Origin: Ignavibacteriales bacterium
Lineage (GTDB): Bacteria; Bacteroidota; Ignavibacteria; T3Sed10-11
NCBI GenBank assembly: GCA_003560935.1
Contig: PWJF01000347.1
Span: 1-8,685, forward strand
DNA length: 8,685 nucleotides
Direction: 5' to 3'
The notes below the pieces were generated by a model. It was not told the origin of the DNA. It did not search any database and saw only the letters and a program-made list of their open reading frames with translations. How positions within the stretch are numbered: the stretch's first letter is position 1; every line of letters starts with the position of its first letter. Positions 1 to 6,339 of this stretch are shown piece after piece. The translations under genes were made by a program, and so were the position numbers.

Positions 1-333
1 ACGTTCACGACGTTCAGCAGTAACGGTCAGACTATACGCGATCAGATCACCCTCACCATTGTTAAGCATCCCGATCATCTCATCAATGTCACGAGCGAGC
101 TTTATATCGACCGGTATCTCCAGATGTTCACCTAACATCTGCAGCAGCTCATATTCATATCCCATCGGCTGCCCGCGATAGATAAAATAGCTGAGCGGGC
201 TATAGCCGGTAATTGCCCTTAATTCTCCCCGTTCGAGTATATCGGGCAGATCGACGATTTGTTCTTCGGGTTCACAACCCGCGAGAAAATATAAGAATGC
301 AACTATAGGAATTGCAAATCTGCAACCGGGCAT
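1..333 (-). CDS. mltF: MltF-like lipoprotein, N-terminal part (solute-binding-like domain)
   Basis: The first 111 residues of a protein whose C-terminus lies outside the window. It opens with a short signal sequence ending in a good lipobox (L17-A-G-C20), so it is probably a lipoprotein. After the signal comes LPDILERGELRAIT, then YFIYRGQPMGYEYELLQML and later MLNNGEGDLIA with LTVTAERRER. These are the hallmarks of the family-3 solute-binding-like domain that precedes the lytic transglycosylase domain in MltF (family knowledge). MltF cleaves peptidoglycan strands and the solute-binding-like domain is thought to be regulatory. The catalytic half is not visible, so a plain amino-acid-type binding protein cannot be excluded. 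The ATG has no clear Shine-Dalgarno. It lies 85 nt after the MscS gene on the same strand, across an AT-rich gap with no terminator hairpin, so it may be the last gene seen of that operon. Confidence 0.75.
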   Translation of the reverse strand, partial: MPGCRFAIPIVAFLYFLAGCEPEEQIVDLPDILERGELRAITGYSPLSYFIYRGQPMGYEYELLQMLGEHLEIPVDIKLARDIDEMIGMLNNGEGDLIAYSLTVTAERRER

Positions 334-418
334 GAGGATGGTCTCTGGGCTTGTTAATAATGTTGAATACAAAAATTATGCATTATCTGATTAAATAACA
401 AATAATTCGGTTGAATAT

Positions 419-1522
419 TCATTTCCCGCCCCGTAAACGAGTAGATTTTGTACTATCAATTAAAAATCCATTCCGGACTTCTGTACGGAACTTTGGTAAA
501 CCCTCAGGGTATTTTTTCTGAATGAAATCGATCATCTTTTCACGAACTTCGCATCTCAGCTCCCAGGCTGCCCCGGAATCCGGCGCACTCATTAACGCAC
601 GTATCTCGACTGTATGCTCTTTTGCATCGGTCGTATGCAGCCGCCACACTTTACCATCCCAGTGTTCCGACTCCTTCAGGATCCTGGCAAGTTCCCGACG
701 GATCTCATCAATCGGTACCGTATAGTCGACATAAAGAAATACCGTACCCAGGATATCTGCCGATGTACGCGTCCAGTTCTGAAACGGTTGCTCTATAAAA
801 TAACTTATCGGCAGTACAAGTCTGCGCATATCCCATATCGCAACAACAACATAGGTGAGCGTTATCTCCTCGATTCGCCCCCACTCATTCTCAACGATCA
901 CGACGTCATCGATACGGATCGGTTGTGTGAGTGCGATCTGAAAACCCGCGAGCACATTTGCAATGGTTCGCTGTGCGGCAAAACCGATAATCAATCCAGC
1001 AACTCCCGCGGAAGCAAGTAAACTTGTACCGATCTGACGAAAGTTCTCAAAATTCATCAATACCGCGGCAAGTGCAAAAATACAAATCACAAAGATGAGA
1101 ATCTTACGGACAATATCCACCTGCGTGAATATTTTTCGTGCTTCGAGATTATCGGCAACGTCGATCTTATAACGTTGAAGAATAATATCTTCCAGCACGC
1201 CCGTCAGTCGTATCAATAACCATGCAACGGATATAATAATGAACGTACTGATAACAATGGCGAGATAGTCGACTGTCTCCGCCGGCAGATTCAATGAATG
1301 AGCCGGTACGCTTATACGTACCGCAAGCATCGGCATGAGCAATCGAAGCGGCGCCCGGAGATGTTTCAGTACCGATTTATCCAGCACCTGATTCCGTCTC
1401 CGTGCAATGCGGCGTACAGCCTGAAAAACAATATAATGAACGAATAAACCGATAATAATTGCGGCGGCGATGAATCCGAACGACCATAGATAGGCTTCGA
1501 GATCCTGGAGCAATTGTTCCAT
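419..1522 (-). CDS. MscS-family mechanosensitive ion channel
   Basis: A 367-residue small-conductance mechanosensitive channel, expected in the inner membrane to release solutes on hypo-osmotic shock. Hydrophobic segments lie near residues 15-35, 60-75, 86-107 and 138-157. The pore-lining TM3 follows at about 167-200, rich in Gly and Ala (SAGVAGLIIGFAAQ, then NVLAGFQIALTQPIRIDD). The beta domain follows (VENEWGRIEEITLTY near 210-224, LPISYFIEQPFQNW near 237-250), then the alpha/beta C-terminal domain to about 345. The open frame extends upstream to position 1579, but an excellent Shine-Dalgarno sits five bases before the ATG at 1522, and the extra 19 residues resemble no family member, so 1522 is preferred. 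The gene follows the acyltransferase gene after 63 nt. Extra N-terminal helices compared with E. coli MscS are common in this family. The transported ion or solute cannot be told. Confidence 0.93.
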   Translation of the reverse strand: MEQLLQDLEAYLWSFGFIAAAIIIGLFVHYIVFQAVRRIARRRNQVLDKSVLKHLRAPLRLLMPMLAVRISVPAHSLNLPAETVDYLAIVISTFIIISVAWLLIRLTGVLEDIILQRYKIDVADNLEARKIFTQVDIVRKILIFVICIFALAAVLMNFENFRQIGTSLLASAGVAGLIIGFAAQRTIANVLAGFQIALTQPIRIDDVVIVENEWGRIEEITLTYVVVAIWDMRRLVLPISYFIEQPFQNWTRTSADILGTVFLYVDYTVPIDEIRRELARILKESEHWDGKVWRLHTTDAKEHTVEIRALMSAPDSGAAWELRCEVREKMIDFIQKKYPEGLPKFRTEVRNGFLIDSTKSTRLRGGK

Positions 1523-1525
1523 GTT

Positions 1526-1534
1526 ATCTCCTTT
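1526..1534 (-). promoter_or_regulatory. Ribosome binding site of the MscS gene
   Basis: On the minus strand AAAGGAGAT precedes the ATG at 1522, with five bases between AGGAG and the start codon. This near-perfect Shine-Dalgarno decides the start over the upstream in-frame ATG and shows that this organism uses canonical Shine-Dalgarno initiation for at least some genes. Confidence 0.85.
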
Positions 1535-1585
1535 CGGTAAAGTGAAACAGGTACATTTTGTCGGTAGAGCTGACCACAAAGGCTA

Positions 1586-2353
1586 TCATGATGGCAATTG
1601 AAGTGCATCGACTTCCGCCGGATCGACTCCGCGCCATTCAGCTATCTGCTCGATAATAAGATTTCGTATTCGATCCCGAAGATTCTCCGTATCACCCGAA
1701 TTAAGATCGACGGTTTCAACCGGCAGCAATACCTTTAACAATATCTCCTTCGGTTTTCCAAACTTCCACGACCGTTTCGGCAGGCAGTCGCGGGAACCTT
1801 CAACAACGAGAGGCAATACCGGCACCTGCTCACGTATCGCAAGTTGAAACGCACCGTCGGCAAACTTATGTACCAGTCCGTCCGGTGAACGTGTTCCTTC
1901 GGGGAAAAATATTACCGAACACTTTTGCGATAAATACCGGGATGCTTTTACAAATGCCTGCGCCGCAGCTCGTTTGTTCTTCCGGTCAACCGGTATATCC
2001 CCCGACATCCGAAGCATCCATCCGATAACCGGCAGCTTGAACAACTCGATTTTTGTAAGCCATTTCATTTCCCATGGTAAGTTGGCTATTATCGGCACAT
2101 CCGCCATCGACTGATGATTACTCACGATAACATACGGACGGCGGACATCGGATATCGTCTCGCCGAATATTTTTAGTGTCCAAAGCGGATTTGCTTTCGT
2201 CATCATTGCTCCAAGCCGGCGAAACATTCGTCCTGTTCGGTAACGCACCGGATCACGATCGAATAATCGTACAATTGCAAGCATTGGAAACCAGATAATA
2301 ATAAGGATGACGGCAGACGTCCATATCCACAACGAGCGAAGGGTATCTTTCAT
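1586..2353 (-). CDS. plsC: 1-acylglycerol-3-phosphate O-acyltransferase (PlsC/LPLAT family)
   Basis: A 255-residue membrane-associated acyltransferase of the PlsC family, which transfers an acyl group to lysophosphatidic acid to give phosphatidic acid in phospholipid synthesis. The N-terminal hydrophobic helix is at about 8-30. All acyltransferase blocks are visible: the catalytic NH-X4-D motif at N79-H80 to D85, block II GDIPVDRKN at 118-126, block III FFPEGTRS at 149-156, and block IV VPVLPLVVEGS at 177-187. Length is normal for the family. The ATG overlaps the TGA of the upstream lipoprotein gene as ATGA, and GGGGAGA at 2361-2367 lies seven bases before it, inside the upstream gene, so the two are very likely translationally coupled. 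Related LPLATs acylate other lysolipids, so the exact acceptor is inferred. Confidence 0.92.
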   Translation of the reverse strand: MKDTLRSLWIWTSAVILIIIWFPMLAIVRLFDRDPVRYRTGRMFRRLGAMMTKANPLWTLKIFGETISDVRRPYVIVSNHQSMADVPIIANLPWEMKWLTKIELFKLPVIGWMLRMSGDIPVDRKNKRAAAQAFVKASRYLSQKCSVIFFPEGTRSPDGLVHKFADGAFQLAIREQVPVLPLVVEGSRDCLPKRSWKFGKPKEILLKVLLPVETVDLNSGDTENLRDRIRNLIIEQIAEWRGVDPAEVDALQLPS

Positions 2354-2817
2354 GAATTATTCTCCCCGCCATCGGTTTCTGTTATGATAAATGTGTTGGA
2401 TATTCTCATATTCTCAGGTAACTTCACCCGACGATCATTTCCGGGGTATACAATAATTTCAATCCGATAGGTACCTGCACTATCTTCTTCATTATCGAGT
2501 ACGGAAAGATCTACGGTGAATTGTATTGACTGCCGCTCCGGCAGTGTCTCGAACATCTCTTCATCCGGGCACTCCGCCGTATATACAGTGTTCCATTCAA
2601 CGCCGACCTGTCGCTGTAACATAAAATACACTCCACCATTACACATACGAATATCGACCGGACTCTCTGAATCATTGCGTACCGTTACCGCGGCTGTTGC
2701 AGGCAGTGTATATTCCGCTGCATCGGTTTCGACATTCACATCCCAAACAAAAGTGATCGGATTTTCACATGCTAAAAAAAATAGGGCTAATACAGGAACA
2801 GAGAAAATGTATTTCAT
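2350..2817 (-). CDS. Putative lipoprotein with Ig-like beta-sandwich domain, function unknown
   Basis: A 155-residue protein whose function I do not recognise. Residues 1-16 form a signal sequence ending in FLAC, with Cys17 as the likely lipidated residue. The Phe at -3 is atypical, so the lipobox is plausible but not perfect. The rest reads as beta strands: TLPATAAVTVRNDSESPVDI, then FMLQRQVGVEWNTVY, then a late GTYRIEIIVYPG. This pattern resembles BsuPI-like or other Ig-like domains in envelope proteins, where a sentence-like NDSESPV turn and a GTYR strand are typical. Cys59 and Cys83 could form a disulfide outside the cytoplasm. The C-terminus is acidic and polar. The ATG has no Shine-Dalgarno and no in-frame start exists upstream, since a TGA lies two codons before it. 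The gene overlaps plsC by 4 nt, so the product may be made in step with the acyltransferase. Confidence 0.75.
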   Translation of the reverse strand: MKYIFSVPVLALFFLACENPITFVWDVNVETDAAEYTLPATAAVTVRNDSESPVDIRMCNGGVYFMLQRQVGVEWNTVYTAECPDEEMFETLPERQSIQFTVDLSVLDNEEDSAGTYRIEIIVYPGNDRRVKLPENMRISNTFIITETDGGENNS

Positions 2818-2830
2818 GTTTCACATTATA
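2818..2830 (-). promoter_or_regulatory. Candidate leaderless -10 element before the lipoprotein gene
   Basis: A perfect TATAAT (2825-2830, minus strand) ends seven bases before the lipoprotein ATG, which lacks a Shine-Dalgarno. This spacing would put transcription start at or near the start codon, giving a leaderless mRNA. No good -35 element is seen at 16-19 bp upstream, and the region is AT-rich, so this is only a candidate. Confidence 0.3.
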
Positions 2831-2880
2831 TAAATATGCCTTGTTGAACATAATCTCCCTCGATTCGCTGCCGTCTAATA

Positions 2881-3456
2881 TTAACGCAATGCATTCATCC
2901 GCTTTGCAATGCTGGCTACTCGCTGCCCCAACAGCCGGCAGTCGCCGAGTTCGTACTTGTCTACACCGTCGTGAGGCGGTGTCTCCGTCACCGACGTTGC
3001 ACCGAACGTTCCCCACGCTTCGTAGAGCGGACCGGCGACGATCATGCCGTTGTTCATCATTGCCATAAGCATTGAGATAACAACCAGCTCCTGTCCGCCG
3101 GTTCTGCTGCCGCCCGAACAGAATGCACCCCCCACCTTATCAAACAACGGCAGTTCATAGTCGAAATACCACTTATCAATGAAGTTCTTCATCGGTGTTG
3201 CAACGTTTGCGTAATAGCTCGGCGAACCGAGGATGATCCCATCGGCGCGAATTAAATCGTCTTTCTCCACTTCATCAATTGTTTTAAGCACCGCAACGGC
3301 ACCATCAACCGACCCCACCCCTTCCGCAACGGCTCGCGCCATTTCCTCTGTGTTCCCTGTCATTGAATAGTACACTATCAAGACATGTGTATCGTTTTGA
3401 TCCGCTGATACCGGAGCTGCCGCCACGACGAGCACAATAAATAATACGATGTACAT
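2881..3456 (-). CDS. Exported flavodoxin-fold protein, WrbA/NAD(P)H:quinone oxidoreductase-like
   Basis: A 191-residue flavodoxin-fold protein. The FMN phosphate loop SMTGNT is at 31-36, directly after the first strand (HVLIVYY, 24-30). GSPSYYANVATPMKNFID at 77-94 and AFCSGGSRTGGQE at 111-123 match the WrbA/type IV NAD(P)H:quinone oxidoreductase pattern (family knowledge), followed by GMIVAGPLY and a late GATSV. Unusually, residues 1-18 form a hydrophobic stretch ending APVSA, a plausible signal peptidase I site, so the protein may act outside the cytoplasm. No twin arginine is visible. The start is uncertain: the ATG at 3456 has AAGGAT six bases upstream and is chosen. An in-frame ATG at 3477 would add seven residues including one Lys but has no Shine-Dalgarno. 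Either start keeps the signal sequence. It lies 37 nt after the thioesterase gene. The partner and substrate are unknown. Confidence 0.85.
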   Translation of the reverse strand: MYIVLFIVLVVAAAPVSADQNDTHVLIVYYSMTGNTEEMARAVAEGVGSVDGAVAVLKTIDEVEKDDLIRADGIILGSPSYYANVATPMKNFIDKWYFDYELPLFDKVGGAFCSGGSRTGGQELVVISMLMAMMNNGMIVAGPLYEAWGTFGATSVTETPPHDGVDKYELGDCRLLGQRVASIAKRMNALR

Positions 3457-3462
3457 TATATA

Positions 3463-3468
3463 ATCCTT
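3463..3468 (-). promoter_or_regulatory. Ribosome binding site deciding the flavodoxin start
   Basis: AAGGAT on the minus strand lies six bases before the ATG at 3456. The alternative ATG at 3477 is preceded by a pyrimidine-rich stretch with no Shine-Dalgarno. This favours the shorter form, which begins directly with the hydrophobic signal segment. Confidence 0.55.
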
Positions 3469-3493
3469 GAGATCCATTATGAATGAGAAGTTA

Positions 3494-3916
3494 TTATTCG
3501 AACTGTTCACGAAATGTATCCGGTACAGTAACGGGTTTTCGTGCATTATAATCAAAGAAGACAACACCGGTCTTTGCGCGTGCGACCTCATTACCTGAAG
3601 CTTCGTTTGCAACCCGGTAGAGGATATCGCAGCTCATTCGCTGAAGATCGGTTATCGCAATATCGACACGAAGCGTATCGCCATAAAAGACCTCCGCCTT
3701 ATAAACGACTGCCGCATCCGCCATGATAATGCTTCGTCCCTCGATATTAATCTCGGAATAACCTAAGCTTTTCAGAAATTGCAGGCGTGCTTCATGTATT
3801 ATTGAAAGCAGCGCATCGTTTCCGAGATGACCTCCGTAATTGATATCGGTAATGCGGACAGGGATCGTTGTCGAGAAAACGAACGTTTCAGGGAGGGCTA
3901 TTGTGATTCGTGTCAT
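3494..3916 (-). CDS. Hotdog-fold acyl-CoA thioesterase (4-hydroxybenzoyl-CoA thioesterase/YbgC-like)
   Basis: A 140-residue single hotdog-domain protein predicted to hydrolyse acyl-CoA thioesters in the cytoplasm. The signature region is RITDINYGGHLGNDALL at 21-37, followed by the long helix HEARLQFLKSLGYSE (41-55). The core strands AAVVYKAEVFYGDTLRVDIAI (two strands around 68-88) and the final strand ARAKTGVVFFDY follow, in the family's usual order and length. The alignment of the signature suggests that the position of the catalytic Asp17 in Pseudomonas 4-HBA-CoA thioesterase is Asn26 here, with Asp24 two residues earlier. I recall this DINYGGH form as a recognisable subfamily, so activity is likely but the catalytic residue is uncertain. 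It is the first gene after the terminator and thus probably the promoter-proximal gene of the minus-strand operon. The ATG has no Shine-Dalgarno. The substrate cannot be told. Confidence 0.87.
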   Translation of the reverse strand: MTRITIALPETFVFSTTIPVRITDINYGGHLGNDALLSIIHEARLQFLKSLGYSEINIEGRSIIMADAAVVYKAEVFYGDTLRVDIAITDLQRMSCDILYRVANEASGNEVARAKTGVVFFDYNARKPVTVPDTFREQFE

Positions 3917-3929
3917 AACTTAAAATATA
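3917..3929 (-). promoter_or_regulatory. Candidate leaderless -10 element before the thioesterase gene
   Basis: TATATT (3924-3929, minus strand) ends seven bases before the thioesterase ATG, the same spacing as in front of the lipoprotein gene, and here too there is no Shine-Dalgarno. The gene is the first after a strong terminator and so needs its own promoter. The -35 position (TTATTT at 3947-3952) matches poorly and overlaps the terminator T-tract. Confidence 0.35.
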
Positions 3930-3943
3930 TGAAAATTTGGGAT

Positions 3944-3980
3944 AAAAAATAAAAAACGGGACGTTAGAGAACGCCCCGTT
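3944..3980 (-). terminator. Intrinsic terminator of the PpiD-like gene
   Basis: On the minus strand an 11-bp stem, AACGGGGCGTT with AACGTCCCGTT, pairs fully with a single G-U wobble around a four-base CTCT loop, and is followed at once by a T-rich tract broken by one A (3944-3954). It begins 38 nt after the stop codon at 4018. The plus-strand side has no T-tract, so it acts in one direction. It separates ppiD from the downstream six-gene group. Confidence 0.92.
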
Positions 3981-4017
3981 TATAAGTATGTTCGCCGCAC
4001 ATTATACTAGCATTTGA

Positions 4018-6117
4018 TCACCGGTAGAACATATACCGGTTATCCACGATCGTTGCATCCTCGCGCAACCCTTCGAGCCACTGCGTAAAGAACTGTTGGC
4101 GTTTCGATTGTAATATCTGCTCTTTTAAGTTGTCCCGTTGATCGGCATACATCTCTTCGTCAAATTCGGTACGCCGTGTAACTTCGATCAGATAAAAATG
4201 ACGAGAGCCTTCAACCGGCCGCGACACAGTTCCCGGCTGCAGCCCTAATGCCGCACCGATGAACTTGTTGTCCCTGCCGACGCCGGATATGCTTGAGTTA
4301 ATACCGATATCGCGTGCGGTCTGTATCCGGACGTCGGAATCGATACCGGTTATCTCCGTCAACGATCTTCCCTCAAGCTTATTGTATATTTCCTGTGCTC
4401 GTTCGCGTGCTTTCTCCCACCTTTTCTCTCTGACGAGATCTGCTCTGATTTGCGAGCGTACTTCGTCGAGCGGCTTAACCCCTTCTCTTTTTGCATCAAC
4501 GATCTTGATTACACCGTATCCGTTACTCACTTCGAGCACGTCGCTGACACGTCCCGCACGATGTTCGAATGCAAAGCGCATGACCGGTTCACTCTTTCCG
4601 ATACCCGGTATAATTCCGTTTTTAGAAAAGAATCCGGTTTCCTGAACCTCAAGTCCGAAGTACTCTGCCTCTTCGTGGAAATTTCCGCGGTCTGCAACGT
4701 GCGCAAAGTCCGAGGCCAGATCGAAAATCTCGTTACGGGTAAATGCAGTCAACTCTATCGGTAAATGGATGGTAGCGAACTTCACTTCCCGGTTCGTACG
4801 ATCGTTCACTTTAATTATGTGTACTCCGAACTGTGACTCTACCGGACCGACTATCTCGCCGACCTGCGCGCCGAATGCAGCCTGTTCGAACGGCGGAACC
4901 ATTCGCCCTCTGCCGAACCAGCCGAGATCACCGCCGCGCTGTCCCGAACCGGGATCTGCGGAATACTCGCGCGCAAACCCGGCAAAGTCGGCGTCGTCAC
5001 GTAATTGTGAAATCAACCCATTGGCTTGCTGCCACACCTCAGCACTGTCCTTATCTTCATCAAAACGAAGCAGGATATGCTGAGCCCGCACAAACTCATC
5101 GCGCCCTGTTCGCGTATCGATTATCTTGATAAGATGTGCTCCGTCATCATCAAATACCGGTCCCACTATGTCGCCCGGTTCACCGCCAAACACAACCCGC
5201 TCCTTGCCGGGTGATAATTCACCCGGTTTAAAGAAAGCATCCGCAAACGGGGTGTGAGAATAATTCTCAACAAGATCGAGGAAATCCTCTCCCTCTTCAA
5301 TTCGCTGCATAAAATGTTCAATCTCACGAACCACATCGTTTGTATCCGCAGTCGACGGTACAAACGGGAATGTTACAAATTCAAGATTCCGCTGCGGCGG
5401 ACTCCTGAATTTTTCCGGATTCGCATTGTAATGCCGTTGAATCTCTTCATCCGTAACGGTTATTTCATCCCGACTTGTCGGGAACAAACGATTCGGATCA
5501 AGAGCAACATATTGCACGTCCATCCGCACGTTTTGTTCTTTAAAACGCTGACGTATTTCACCTTCAGTAACACGGATTGACGACATCAATAGGCTTTGCA
5601 GTTTTTCCTGCTTTCGTTGCTGACGAAGCATCTGTTCAAGCTGCATTACCTGTTCGCGATTGCGGGGATCGGTCAGCGCCATATCGTATGCCGCACGGTT
5701 GAAATTCCCCTCTTCATCGGTAAATTGCTGCTGCAGGAACTGAGGAGGATTCTCGCCATAGACCCAGTTGACTATCTCATCGTCGGTTACCTGAATTCCC
5801 CGGCGCCGGATTTCTTCTTCAAGCAGGATCTCGTTCACGAGGTTTTCCCATACCTGCTCCCGGATAAATCCCATAAACTCATCATCTAATTCTCCCCCGA
5901 ATTGCTGCCGCTGCATTTCGGTGACATTGCGCAGGACATCGGAGAATTCCTGATAAGAAATTTCACGATTATTTACTTTCCCAACGAAGTTTTGCTGCTG
6001 ACGGCCCATTCCCCCGAAATCCATACCCCATTCAAAAATGATCATTATAACAAACGCGACCACAAGCCCTATCAGAATTGCCGGCATGTTGTCGCGCATT
6101 TTTGTCATTAAAGGCAT
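4018..6117 (-). CDS. ppiD: PpiD-like membrane-anchored periplasmic peptidyl-prolyl isomerase/chaperone
   Basis: A 699-residue SurA_N/parvulin protein with one N-terminal transmembrane helix (about 12-29) and a large periplasmic part. The order is: anchor; SurA_N-type helical chaperone region (about 44-195, beginning VGKVNNREISYQEF); a degenerate parvulin-like unit ending near 335; a canonical PPIC domain (about 341-440); a further degenerate unit ending near 542; and a C-terminal segment with the same closing strand near 627-648. The canonical domain shows RAQHILLR (344-351, His346), YSADPGSGQRGGDLGWFGRG (385-404) and FGVHIIKV (430-437, His433). Family knowledge places PpiD at the exit of SecYEG, helping new envelope proteins fold. 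Its location divergent to secDF supports that role. The ATG at 6117 has AAGGAG ten bases upstream. An ATG three codons later is possible. The gene has its own promoter and terminator and is likely monocistronic. Confidence 0.92.
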   Translation of the reverse strand: MPLMTKMRDNMPAILIGLVVAFVIMIIFEWGMDFGGMGRQQQNFVGKVNNREISYQEFSDVLRNVTEMQRQQFGGELDDEFMGFIREQVWENLVNEILLEEEIRRRGIQVTDDEIVNWVYGENPPQFLQQQFTDEEGNFNRAAYDMALTDPRNREQVMQLEQMLRQQRKQEKLQSLLMSSIRVTEGEIRQRFKEQNVRMDVQYVALDPNRLFPTSRDEITVTDEEIQRHYNANPEKFRSPPQRNLEFVTFPFVPSTADTNDVVREIEHFMQRIEEGEDFLDLVENYSHTPFADAFFKPGELSPGKERVVFGGEPGDIVGPVFDDDGAHLIKIIDTRTGRDEFVRAQHILLRFDEDKDSAEVWQQANGLISQLRDDADFAGFAREYSADPGSGQRGGDLGWFGRGRMVPPFEQAAFGAQVGEIVGPVESQFGVHIIKVNDRTNREVKFATIHLPIELTAFTRNEIFDLASDFAHVADRGNFHEEAEYFGLEVQETGFFSKNGIIPGIGKSEPVMRFAFEHRAGRVSDVLEVSNGYGVIKIVDAKREGVKPLDEVRSQIRADLVREKRWEKARERAQEIYNKLEGRSLTEITGIDSDVRIQTARDIGINSSISGVGRDNKFIGAALGLQPGTVSRPVEGSRHFYLIEVTRRTEFDEEMYADQRDNLKEQILQSKRQQFFTQWLEGLREDATIVDNRYMFYR

Positions 6118-6189
6118 AACTCTCTCACTCCTTCGCGTTCGCGGTGATTTTTAGAAATTGTTGCGTATTACAAACTATGACAAATATTT

Positions 6190-6218
6190 AATATAATTTA
6201 CATACTGTTAAAAAGCAA
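6190..6218 (-). promoter_or_regulatory. Predicted sigma70-like promoter of the PpiD-like gene
   Basis: On the minus strand TTGCTT (6213-6218) and TATATT (6190-6195) are separated by exactly 17 bp. This predicts transcription start near 6183 and a leader of about 65 nt before the ATG at 6117. The -10 lies in AATTATATT, the same nine bases as in the divergent secD promoter. It was found by eye in AT-rich DNA, so it is a prediction only. Confidence 0.5.
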
Positions 6219-6226
6219 TTATTTTA

Positions 6227-6255
6227 TTGACTTTTGACGCTTTTTCAATTATATT
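6227..6255 (+). promoter_or_regulatory. Predicted sigma70-like promoter of secDF
   Basis: TTGACT (6227-6232) and TATATT (6250-6255) each differ from the sigma70 consensus by one base and are 17 bp apart. This predicts transcription start near 6262 and a leader of about 88 nt before the secD GTG. A second TTGACG at 6234 is too close to this -10. The -35 element lies only eight bp from the -35 of the divergent PpiD promoter. Confidence 0.6.
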
Positions 6256-6333
6256 TTTATTTCTTGAGCCTGTATAGATGTAAACACTATTTAATTACAA
6301 AAATGTTTCAATATTCTGATATTTGCGTTTAGA

Positions 6334-6339
6334 GGGAGG
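6334..6339 (+). promoter_or_regulatory. Ribosome binding site deciding the secD start
   Basis: GGGAGG lies ten bases before the GTG at 6350. The open frame can be read from a TTG at 6323, but that would place the Shine-Dalgarno inside the gene and add nine polar residues before the signal-anchor helix, so GTG at 6350 is chosen. Confidence 0.65.

Noticed and set aside
373..401. Promoter-like TTGTTA with TAATTT at 17 bp, or CATAAT at 15 bp, before the MltF-like gene on the minus strand
   Set aside because: Neither pairing has both a good -10 and correct spacing, and the 85-nt gap is AT-rich enough to give such matches by chance. A separate promoter for this gene remains possible.
614..1021. 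Plus-strand reading frames opposite the MscS gene and opposite ppiD (for example 4769-5083)
   Set aside because: They run antisense to well-supported genes, have no ribosome binding site or recognisable domain, and are biased in composition as expected for shadow frames.
1523..1579. N-terminal extension of the MscS-family protein from an ATG at 1579
   Set aside because: The internal ATG at 1522 has a near-perfect ribosome binding site, and the extension contains two Cys and no family-like sequence.
3478..3612. Long upstream extension of the flavodoxin frame to an ATG at 3612
   Set aside because: It would overlap the thioesterase gene by more than 100 bases and would bury the signal peptide. 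The extension has no family-like sequence.
4001..4006. A perfect TATAAT on the minus strand just after the ppiD stop codon
   Set aside because: It has no fitting -35 (TTCTAC at 17 bp), and any transcript would run straight into the terminator at 3944-3980.
4018..4041. Repeated ACCGGT-like hexamers near the ppiD stop
   Set aside because: They are explained by CGG codons for Arg around a Tyr-rich C-terminus and do not form a convincing hairpin or regulatory array.
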